DNA of 64,000 nucleotides from Akebia trifoliata. Its lineage: Eukaryota > Streptophyta > Magnoliopsida > Ranunculales > Lardizabalaceae. Under the pieces are notes generated by a model. That model was not told where the DNA came from. It ran no database searches and saw only the letters and a program-made list of their open reading frames with translations. The translations under genes and the position numbers were made by a program. Positions 11,752 through 23,600 of the stretch are shown piece after piece; positions within the stretch are counted from its first letter, which is position 1; every line of letters begins with the position of its first letter. The stretch spans positions 43,385,560 through 43,449,559 of the forward strand of contig CM030711.1 in the NCBI GenBank assembly GCA_017979445.1, read 5' to 3'.

Positions 11752-13278
11752 GTCATTGTACATCTCTTCTATATATTATTAATATTTTTATTATTAAAAA
11801 ATCTTTCTAAATCTTTTATCTATTTTGATTTGCAATAAGTTGACTCAAAAAAATAAAAAATCAATCAAAGTATCGATGGATGAGTGTCTTTTGAGTGAAT
11901 TTTTTGTTATTATTCATATATTTTTGGGTTGGGTGGATTAAGATGTTACTAAATTATTTTATAAAAGGAAAAAAATTGGATTCCAAAAATGCCCTCATCT
12001 TAAAATTCAGGATCATTTTAGTTAAAACAAAGAAAATTGCAACCACACGTCCTTAAATTTACTAGTGGTTTGGTGTTTGAGGAAACATTCATATTTCCTA
12101 AAATTCAGTTCTGATCTTCTAGGTTAGTATTTTTCTAATTAATTTTCTTTTCATCTCCCCCTATCATATTTTATTGGTAGATTTCAAAGTCTTCACAGAA
12201 GAAGAATCAGACAGAAAGAAAAAGAAAATTGAAGAAGGTTGAAATATTGCTTTAAACATTTGAAGAATTCCCTCTTGAACTATTCGTACTTACCCACATT
12301 ACCTCCAACTACCGGTGCAAGTCATTCAATAGTGGATTCTTTACAATGCATTGAAGATAAAACAAATCTCCCCTGATTACACTAATTCCTAATGATCGTG
12401 ATGAACAGAGTTTTATACACGCTTATGGTGGTTTCGTGTTTCTCTCTACTCTATACTTAAAAGTGCTTTTAGGTAAACTTAATTTTTGTTGATTGCGTTA
12501 CGAAAACATGCTTTGAATCAAAATGCAATTCTATGTATATTTAGTGAAACTTAGAACCTATTCGATTTCTATGGCTTTTTTCCTTAAATTATTCTAATGT
12601 AATATTTTTTTTTGTTTACATATCGACATCAACAATTGTCGGGTTTACCAATTACACTCATAATATTTATGTAGTCAATATTAATTGTGAAATTTTGTAA
12701 GATTTTTATGTTTACAATTTAGAATAATCATACATCGACTTTGATTATGTTGATGTTGATCTGTGTTAATCACATAAATGATCTTTGATCTATGTGATTA
12801 ATTTACGCTAAAATGATACATGTGTTAATTACATAAATATTTTATTAATCACAAATAATGATTGATCTATGTTGATTCACTTTTCTCAATAATCATCGAT
12901 AGCTATCATTGTTCAGATTCTTTGATCTTGTTTATAATTATATTAATTTGTTATAAATAAAATATTAATACATAGTAATTTATATATTTTATGAAGAATG
13001 GTGGACTAAACAACTAAGTTTTATTTTATTTTATTTTTTGCTTTTATTAAGTGGGTAGTAAAAGCCTCTCAAAACTAAAGTCCTTGAAACAATTTAGTCG
13101 ATTAGACCCTTCTATTTTTACCTCAATTTTTTAAGGACGATTGTCAATGATTTGGCCCAAATTCTTCTTAGCATTGACAACTGAAATTTCAAATATTGCA
13201 TAAAATAAAAGATAAATAAATAAACCTAGAAATTTAAATTTTGAAGGAAATTAAAAAAACAGAACACAAAAATTAAAT

Positions 13279-13706
13279 TTTTTTCAAAATGGTGCACTAT
13301 TAAAAATAATTCCAAAAACACTAAGTTACCGTTTTCAAATATAAGTTTTTTTACTTGAACAGTAAAAATAAAATGAACAATACTCTACATTTTTCATGCT
13401 AAAACTACCCATTTCTCTTTCTTCTACCTTTTTACCATTTTACCCTTCACATTTAGCAAAATTTAACTCTTTTATATACTCTTGGATAAAAGGAAGACAA
13501 TTTGAATTTCAATACAAAATTAAAAAAGGGTAACTAAGTACTTTTAATATAAAGTTAAAAATGGGTGGTTTGGGCATGAAAATTGTAGAAAATAGTATTC
13601 ATTTTATTCTTTTACTGTTTTGGTATAAAAAAATATCTCCAAAAAATAGAAAATTATTGATTTTGGAATTTATTTGGACAGTGCACCGTTTTAAGAATTT
13701 TTCAAT
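13279..13706. mobile_element. Foldback MITE of about 430 bp
   Basis: Left TTCAAAATGGTGCACT and right (complement) TTAAAACGGTGCACTG begin imperfect arms. These continue through ATTCCAAAA and a shared CATGC(C/T)(A)AAACYACCCATTT segment at 13398 and 13560. No coding capacity. Confidence 0.6.
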
Positions 13707-14273
13707 TTTCAGTGCATGTTTTGTTAAATTGCCCTAAATTTTAAACTGTTCAACCTACTCTGCCCAAACCCTTTAAATTGCAATCCTTAAATGATTAAAA
13801 CTTACGATCAATAACCCTAATGCACCCGTCTTCCAATACTTGCACTTGGGATCAAAATGTAGAAAGGCAAACACTATATAGAACCTAGAGCATTTCCAAC
13901 AGACTCTTTAAATTATGTTGGCCCTTTATTTAAAAGTGCAAAAGTTGATCGATCAAACGATCTCAAAGACTCTTTAGAAGCAAACCCTTTACAGAAAATA
14001 ATATATCATGGAGAGATTCTATTGTCACGCCATCTTTTGCTAACGCCACCCCAATTCATATGTAAACGGTGTCAAGCTATTTTCATGGCTAGCCAATCCG
14101 AGCTTTTTTATGACTCATGCAGAGAGAGTTTACACCCTCCTATCCTCTTAAACTCAAAACCCCCCAAACCCCATAACCTCAACCGTTCAAACCAAAACCC
14201 ATAATCTCAATCCCCATATATTTTATAATTATAAATTTTATTTAATTTAGATTTCAATCAACAAATTAATCCC

Positions 14274-14280
<7 letters not shown>

Positions 14281-14320
<40 letters not shown>
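14281..14320 (+). repeat. (GT)20 microsatellite
   Basis: Perfect dinucleotide run downstream of RPI4. Confidence 0.95.
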
Positions 14321-14323
<3 letters not shown>

Positions 14324-15044
14324 AACATGGGTCGTAGGGCTTAATGGGAAAAGTTTAAGAGATTGCTACAAAATCAAAAGTTTAGACTTTATTGGATAAA
14401 AAATGTTCATAAAACAATGATAATTGATTTATCTCTTCTAGTTTTTTTTTTTAATACATGGTGGTATAAATCAGAGATTATTTCCTGCAACATCTTAGCT
14501 TTTGAATTTAATCTTTTAGGAACATACAATGATGCATTGCACTACCATGTCGTTATAACCTTAAAATGATGAAGTTATAGTGATCATTTGTAACCATTAA
14601 AGAGAGTTTGTATCAGCTGGGTTCAATTTTTCCATTTAAGGTTGAACCTCAATTTTTTGTAAAATCCAATGGTTCTTTCCATAGAACCTGATTACAAAAA
14701 AATAACACCAGTCATAAAGGTTCATGTCTTTTATCTTAATAAATATTATTACTAAAAATCACTTTTCCCTCAATAGGTTTCCTTAGAATCCATAAATTCA
14801 ATGTAAACATGACATTAAATTAATTTGTAATACTGCAAAATATGAAAAACCTGATCTAATATTTCAGATAGAATTTTTTTTTCTTTCACACACTAATGGC
14901 ATAAATTGGTACTCAGAGCGACAAATACATTTATGTCATTATTTTATTTTACACCGAAGAAGATGGAAACCAACTGCCCATAACTGTAACAATCTCATTA
15001 TCTATCAAAACAAGTAAAACCCACAAAAGAAAATATAAAACTTC

Positions 15045-18000
15045 TTACGAATGAGATTTTGCCTCCATAGGGGTATTTATAATTTTCACAAACTCCTCCA
15101 AGTCCATCACTGTGACACGATCTCCATCTTGGATGGCAACCAACACAGAGGTTGCAATGCCACAAACAATGCCTACAGAAATGACTAAAAGATTAGAAGA
15201 ATTATAGTTGTGAAAGGTGCAACCTCGGTAATTTGTCTGTGTATGTGCACGTGTTTGTACGTGTTTGTGTCTGTGGGTGTGTGTGGGTGCACGCTAGTAC
15301 CACCGCCCGAGGATCAAAACCCTGCATCCACACTAAAACCATTGGTAGAGGGTAGGGGGCCATTCGCATGCATGCAAAAAACATCAAACTTGTCTTACCA
15401 TTTTCAACTACGCCAGGTATCATGTTGATGCTCTTCTCGAGATCAGATGGGTTTTGAATCCCATTTGGAAAGCTGGACCAAAAATAAAAATCAAAGTCAA
15501 TTAATGATTTATCAAGAACACCTTTTTTTTTTGTGGTGCTTAGCAGTGCTTTATCAAGAACATAAAAAAACAGAGATCAGAATTATTTAACTTCTTCCAC
15601 AAAGCACTCATATCAAATAACAACAACATATCAGGGTTTACCTTAAATAAATCAGGTTTCAAAAAACATAAACTTTAAAATCATAACTACAATAAAAACC
15701 CAAGTTCTGAAATTCAGTAGGTGAGTCAAACCCCACTAGAGGTAAGTATAAAGGGCCACATTGACGGATCCCAAGAAATAATATTCTTGCAATAGGTTGA
15801 ATATTAAATATAAAATTATTCAAGGTTTAATCATCTTCTCTACTCACTAGAATTCCAAAAACAAACCATCTATCATGAAAAAAAAAAATTATTCTTTACA
15901 TTTGCCAACCAGTTGGAACACAAGATGAGGGCTTGAGCATCAGCTGGGCAAGCAACCAATATAAAAGCTCGCTAGTAAGGGATGAGTCCTTGCATCAAGA
16001 TTGGACCACTTGGGCTAGCCACTGTTAGCCAATTTCCCAATATAATCAGTTTTTCTTAATGAAATTGTTATTAGTTATGTTTGTTTGGACAGCTGGTTAA
16101 ATCTGCCTAGAACATCTCCACCCTGTCCAATAGAAGCACATTCATTATTTGTCACATTTGAGGGTTATGGGCAGCCAAACTGTGAACTAATTTTTTTCCT
16201 CATAATGGAACATAGATTTTACATAACGTGTTAAGAAATAGATAGGCACCTAAACATAAATGTTTATTAATAAGAACTTCAAACACCCCAAACTGTCACA
16301 GGAATATGTCATATTTCCAAAATTAAAGTTCTATACAAAACATTGAAAATGGAGGAACGGAAAATAATGTTAAGGTGAGATTTATATCAAAAAATACAAG
16401 AAAAATTTCCCAGAAAAATGGCAGAACCCATAACTTGTTGAAGACAAGTTTTTGCCCACCGAAGAAAATGAAAGAGGTTTGAATTTTGAAACCCCAGAAT
16501 TCAATTTTTATGGTGCTTTGTGTACCTGAAGGATCCAGTTTTCACCAAGTTTATCTACCAAGGAGAAGAAATACCTCACATCTACAACCATATTCCCAAG
16601 GTCTGTGATCACTGGACCATCCTTCCTCAAGGCAGATCGAATTTCGGGAACTGCGATTAAATAGCCAAGGTTAATAAGAAACCCCTTAAAAATATAATTA
16701 CATGAATTCATATAAAAATCTAAATGAGGTCATTAGAACAGATTTAAGGTAAACTTAAAGCTAGCAATGTCAACAATAACCTCCTCCAAGAGCAACAAGC
16801 CGCCTCAAAACAGGTGATATGGCAGGAGGAAGAACTTCCACCTACAAAATATGAATAATTAAAACTCTTGAGAAAGATCACAAGTAATAAAATTCAGGTA
16901 TTTCTTGTAATAATCTAATAGAAATTGATATTTTGCCTATTGTAATCTCCCTAGGACTTATTATAAGAAAATATCTCCCTAGAAGAGATCGTCTGTATTC
17001 CTGTCAGCTTTTCCAGTAAAATATTACTTGATAACTAAATTGATAATGGTGTGTTTTTTTTGTTTTTTGTTTTTTGTTTTTTGTTTTTTGTTAGGTAGAT
17101 AATGGTGTTGTTTAGTGTAGAATTGTTAAATAATAAAAGACATCATATGCTATATTAACTTCCTTCACTTCTCCAAAAAGTTCTCTAATGGGTAAAAATA
17201 GTCAACAATAACAATAATAATAATAATAATACTCACAAAGATTAAAACAGTTACAGACTTATGAAAAAATAGTTACATCAGCTATTATAATAAGGAAATC
17301 ATACGGATTATTTTTATTCAAGAAACCATGAATAATTAATCAACAGTAACACAATCATAAAAAGGGAAGCATCGCCTGTTTTGATGCATTATTGTTTCAG
17401 CCCCCCATCACAGTTCATATGCATAAATTTTGCAACGATTTAAGTGATTCCTACCAATGGAATGTGATAAAGGCACCACAGCACTCTTTTCGTGTTACCT
17501 ATTACAATTTTAATGATATTTCTTTTAAGAAAAATATACAGATATCAACTGACCGGAACTGGAAATGTGCTGCCAAGCTGGAGAACGACCTTTGATTGGT
17601 CTGCTAGTATAACACACTCCTTTGCCACAGAATCAACTACCTGTTGAACACATAAGCATGAGAATCAATATAGTAGTGATGTCTGGAAACAACAGTCCAT
17701 GCTTTTGATAAAAATATCAAGGCCTCGGGGGTGTGTATATTTTTAATAATTGTAAATATTAATGATTTATTATTTAGTAGTTAGAAAATACAAAGAAATG
17801 CATGATGAGTATTTATGCTGAGATGGATAAGGGGAAGACTAAGAAAGACAAAATTAAAATTAAGGGCTTTCGAGAAAATGTAGGAGTGACTCCAATAGGC
17901 GATAAACTAAGAGAGTCAATTAAGATGGTTTGGGCATGTTCAACGAAGACTGTTACAACCCCAGTTGGAACTTGGAAGGAATATGTAAGTTGAAGGTTCT

Positions 18001-20634
18001 AAAAGAGAGAGAGGAAGACCAAAAAGAACGTGGATTGAGATGGTGAAAGTGAATACGAACATTACTTTCAATAACATAAGACATGATTCAAACAGAATTG
18101 AATACTTGAACTGGATTCATTCAGCCAGCGTAAAACCTTTGGGACAAGTATTTGACAATGATGAAGAAAATACAAAGGTCTTCTAGACCTGCCTAATACA
18201 GCTGATAATAATCACTCATGAGCATAATAGCCAATGAGGTTGGCAACTACTGAACAAGGGAATTTCATTTTCTTTTAACAGCACACCTTTCATGCATTAC
18301 CAAGAAAACACATTAGTCTAGTGTTGAATGTTAAGAAAACACGCTACTTATTATGCTACAAAAAAAAAAAAAAAAAAAATCAAAAGAAAAGGAGAAATGT
18401 GGAAAGAGAAAAATATCACATAATCCCTTTCAAAAAAAAAAAAAAAAATTCAGTTCAGTGGGAAGAAAAAACGATACCTTTTGCATTGTATGAGCCGCTC
18501 CCCCACCCTGTAAAGATAAAAAATTGCAAAATCTACTTATCATTGCACAGTATTTGCATGTTATTTTAAATTTCTAATGTGGAAATTAGCAACACAAACA
18601 CAAAATAGGTATGAACAATTTCAACCTTTAGTAAATTCTTATGGAAGTCCACTTCATCAACCCCATCAAAGGCAATGTCAATTTGATTAATATCATTCAA
18701 ATCAACCTGGAAATAAGAACATTCAAGCACCCCTTAATTGAACAATAATACATTAAACCGACAAGAATAGAAAGATATCCATTGATTGAAACTTACAGTT
18801 TTCACACCGAACTGCCTAGCCAGAACTCGTGACTGATAGTTTGCTCCAACTGCAACAACATCCTTCAACTGAAAGGAGAAAGGAAAATGCAACAAATGTT
18901 TCCATGTCAAAATTAATGAGATGAAAAGCACATTGGTATTACTTTCTTTTTTTCATATAAGTAAAGATAATTATATTAAAAGGGAGGTCAAGGTGACCAG
19001 CCCAAAGCAAAGTAGTACAAGAGACCCTTCAACAAAACACGCAAACAAAGGACACTCGACACCCAAAAACAAAAACAACTACCCCACAACCAGAGATTAC
19101 AAACCCTATCCCATCTTACAAGAAAGTCCTCGAAAAATATTCCCCTAAATTCTTCGTATAATATACACCCAAAAAAAAAAAACAGTGCCCCTAGCAACCA
19201 AGCCATATTCCTCAATCGGAGAGAGGTAATCAATGTCTGAGGTCACTAAACTTAGTTTCCCTTTGAATTTGTCTGACTAGAGATGGTATTCATCAAACGC
19301 TTGAAGTTTGAGGGGGCTGCCAAAAGTGCATGGCATCTTCAACCTTTTCACATTGCCAAATGCTAATGTCTATTGTAAGTCTAGGTAGATTTTCCTAAAA
19401 GGGTTATGGTTGAACACAAGAAGACAGACCATCCATCCTCAGGATAGGGAGGGGGATTCCTGATGGTCCTTTTAATAGAAACATAGAACCTTTACAGTAA
19501 ACAGAAATCAAAGAGGCTTTTATATAATTTAACAATTCCATGAGGGATTGCAAATCATGACTATTTGAAGAGGGAGTACTCCAATTTGAGAAAAAGTTCT
19601 AAGAGATTCAAAGTCCTTCACCGTCTGAACCCTTAATTCAAGGTCAGTTTGGAAAGACTTTTTCAGGAGTTATGCCATCATCTGGAATCTTTCATTTACC
19701 ATTCATGATCTTTTAGTTGGGTGGCACACCAAGCCTTTTCAAAAAAAAGGTTTAGTTCAGTAGAAGATTTATCCTCTTTGGTATACGTTGGGCCTTATGG
19801 ATGGAGGGGAAAAAAATGAGTATTCAAAAGCAAGAAAAAAAAACCCCGTGTCAATCATCCTGAGAATTAAACCCATTCTTTCATGTTGGTTTCCTTTGTT
19901 TTCAAAGTACTAGGTCATCATTTGATGACTTCGTATTTAGATGGGATGCCTTGGAATCTTAATTCTTTTTTTTTTTTTTTTTTTTTTTTAATTTTTTAAT
20001 TTTTTAATTTTCTTCCCCTCCAGAGATTTGCCTACAGCCCTAAAGCTTTATATTGTGTTTGTGTTATCAAAGGTATTTTCTGTTCAAGGAAAAAAGGAAT
20101 GAACAAAATTGCCGCTATGCCACCTGACTATCTTCCAAAGGGCAGTGGGTTAAATAGAATACTTGTTCAACTCATCCAAAAGTTAAGGACCATTACAAAA
20201 GCTTTGTGAATGATTGAATGCTAACATAAACAATCAATACTCCCATATTTTGATTGAATGAAGTCTGTGAGTGTTGATACCATGACCTGGGTTCAAGAGT
20301 CAGCCTTCACCTATTAATTACTGACTCCTAATCTCACTTGCCTATCAATATATATATGCTTGGTTAGTACAGGAATATTGTTAATTGTTAACAGCTGGGT
20401 TTGAAACTAGGACCTGGAAACAACCACCACAAGTCTTACCACTTAGCTAAGTGGCACTTCTTACATATATATATAACTTCCAAGATAGTGTGGGGACGAT
20501 AGCATCATCCAGTTATTTCAATCAACAAAAAATATCCTTCATTGAATGTTAACTCCAACTATTTGATAAGGGCAAGAGAGGTTTTTGTACAAAATTAATT
20601 ATTCACTCATTCTCTCTCTCACAAAAGTTCATTC

Positions 20635-20685
<51 letters not shown>

Positions 20686-23600
20686 CTCTAATGAATTCAA
20701 CTCACTCTCTCTATCCACTCACTCACTTTCTCTCACAACTCAAATCAATTCAACTACTCTTTCTCTCCACTCACTCTCCCTCACAACTCGGTTAATTCAA
20801 CTCACTCTCTCTTACACTCGTTTTGGACACACCAAATTTTGAATTTGCACACCCACTCAATTGTATGTCCAAAAAAAATAACTAGACCCTGTTATTTAAT
20901 TCTTTATGAATTCTTTTGTGAGGCTAATCCCAATCTTTGTTAATAACTCATTGCCTACATGTTTGGAAAATGGCTTCTTTTTTTCTTCTTAAACACAAGT
21001 TGATTTAGTATTCACTAACATTTAATTATTCATTTTCCAATTTCTTCTATATTTTTGGTTAAGTTTAATTGGTAGTTTTTCTTTATTTACACTTCAGATT
21101 AAATGGGATGACATTAGAAAATGATTTTATCCTTACCATAGAGGATAGATTCAAGATTCGTGTGGTCAAAATATTGACACCCGACAGTCTAAATATTTGG
21201 CAAAAAAAATAAGTTTAATTGCAAGTTTCTTGGAGAATAATATATCCCTAGAGATTGACTGTCGGTGGTGTTGATATTTAGACCACACGAATCTTGATTC
21301 TATCCTCTCTAGTAAGGATACAATCATTTTCTAATTTATCCCATTTGATTAATCTGAAGCGTAAATAACCCTAAAATAAAGAAAAACTATCAATTAAACT
21401 TAACCAAAAACATAGATGAAATTGGAAAAGAAATAATTAAATGTTGGTGGATACCAAATCAACTTGTGTTTAATAAGAAAAAAAAGAAGGCATTTTCCAA
21501 ATATATAGGTAATAGCAAAGATTAGGATCAACCGCGCAAAAGAAGCAGTTGAATAGATTTGAATTGTGAGAGAGAGTGAGTGGATAGAGAGAGGGAGAGT
21601 AGAATTGATTAGAGTTATGAGAGAGAGAGAGAGAGAGAGAGTGTGAATGAACTTTTGTGAAATGAGTGGATAATTAATTTTGCACAAAGACCACTCTTGC
21701 CCTTATTAAATAGTTGGAGTTAACATTTGTTGAGTGTATATTTTCCTCCACTCTCGGGTATCATACCCCAGTTAAGCCTTATATTCATAGTTCTCCCCTT
21801 CTCCATCAGATCAGTCTTTTGGTGCAATTGGTTGGTTAACATGGTATCAGAACGCAAGGTTCGTATGGGTTGCAGGTTCAAATCTTTCCACCCTTATGGA
21901 TGAGGGGGAGTGTTGAGTGTATATTTTTCTCCACTCTCGGGTGTCATACCCCAATTACGCCCCATTACCCTCTTGTATTCATAGTTCTCCCCTTCTCCAT
22001 CAGATCGGTCTTTTGGAGTAGTTGGTTGGTTAACAACATTCAATGAAGAACATTTTTTGTCAATTGGAATAATTTCATGATGCTAACATCCCCATGCTAA
22101 CTTGGACCTTAGCATTCCCTTTTATATATATATATACGGGGACATGGGACAATAATTGAGACAAAATCTATGACAATGGTTTTTGTCTTATATGGGTTAA
22201 AAGTTTCGGAATGGGCTGATTTTTGTTTAGGATGATCTCCTCACCATAGAGATCATCCTCACTAAAAATCAGCTCCCATCAAAAGTGATTTACAAAACAA
22301 TTAACGGTCCACAATTCTTCAACTTGTAAATTGGGGTTAGAAGTTTCAGAATGGGCTGATTTTTGGTTAGGATGATCTCCTCGCCATAAAGATCATTCTC
22401 ACCAAAATTTAGCCCATTCCGAAACTTCTAATCCCATCAAAAGTGGTTTACAAAAAACCATTGTCATAGATTTTATCACAATTATTGTCCCATGAACCGC
22501 TCCTATATATATATTGATTGATTGAACAGAATATCCCCTTGTATAACTCAAGACAACCCCACAAGTCTTACCACTTAGCTAAATGGCACTTCTTATACAT
22601 ATTTATATATATGATTGATTGAACAGTAAATCTCCTGCATAACACAAGTACTCATGTCACTTCCCTTCTTATGACTGGTTAGATTCATCGGTAATATAGA
22701 TCAAGGTTTCTACTTTCTACAACAGCATCATTTCAGTTTTTGGCGTTGACTCTTACAAGACACATCCACCTCAGAGAAGATAGAGTAGACATTCCACAAG
22801 CTAGAGGTTTGGGCTTCAGGCAGTTTTTTGGAATCTTTAAAACTTTGTTATGAATTTTTAAATGTTGGATTTTTTTTGTGATTTCTATTCTCATTAAAGT
22901 ATCTAGCCTCCCCCATTCAAAAATAAAAAAATGAGCACATGCATCATGCATGGGCACACATAGTTACCTTTCTGTATTTTTCAACTGATTAACAGACCAT
23001 GGAAATACACAAATAAGTTGTCATAGATCCTTGTGAGCACCACGGTCTATATCAATGTTATATTTTGATACTAGTTAGAACTAAAAGTTTCAGCCAACTT
23101 GAGATGGGTCAGATTCAGGGGTTATCTGTGCGATCCTAGGCTAATACCAGAAGCATATAGATATGGTAAAAATCTAGGTGAGTTTCGTATCATTTTTGGT
23201 GTTGAGCAAATTGCTCACCAAAGCTGAATTATCAACCCTTGATATGTTTTTCAATACGTTCAACAACAATACTTGCTCATTTATGGCCCTACTCTCAGAT
23301 TATGTATTCGTAGAGTTTAAAATTTAATTTTTTTTATTTTTATTTTTTTTAAATCAATCAATCATCTGCATGGACATGCAATACAGCCTATAATATGTGA
23401 ATTTTAAATGTGCATAAACTAGTATCCTAGTTGAAAAGTAAGCCTATTATATGTGTATTACATATTAATTTTAAAATATTTAAAAGAAACAAAATAATTC
23501 ACAGATTTTTGGGGATGGGTGAACAATTCACAAATTATTCAAAAATTATACACAAGTTATTGGGGAAAAAAAGATATTACAAAAATTATCAGAATCATTA

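Larger units (their letters stand above)
11752..15044. other. Intergenic, no gene seen
   Basis: AT-rich spacer between the trihelix and RPI4 genes. Apart from the MITE at 13279 and the (GT)20 tract nothing is recognised. RPI4 3' UTR and polyadenylation signals presumably lie just below 15045. Confidence 0.55.
20478..22108. repeat. Large foldback inverted repeat in RPI4 intron 2
   Basis: Left arm 20478-21190 and right arm 21252-22108 are reverse complements over most of their length, around a 61-bp spacer. Examples are GTTAACTCCAACTATTTGAT at 20548 against its complement near 21700, and GATTCGTGTGGTC at about 21151 against GACCACACGAATC at about 21283. The right arm contains the TRIM at 21728 and lacks about 150 bp present in the left arm. 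Both arms include CT/GA microsatellites. Transcribed as part of the RPI4 pre-mRNA it could fold into a duplex of several hundred base pairs. It may be a foldback DNA transposon; no target duplication was resolved. Confidence 0.82.

Noticed and set aside
11147..11782. Long open frames on both strands
   Set aside because: They arise from a low-complexity pyrimidine/TCATCACC core inside an inverted repeat; Ser/Pro/His runs reflect composition only.
16508..16711. Extension of RPI4 exon 8 to the donor near 16526
   Set aside because: Joining from there to the next exon gives a stop within ten codons, whereas the donor at 16575 keeps phase and the family alignment.
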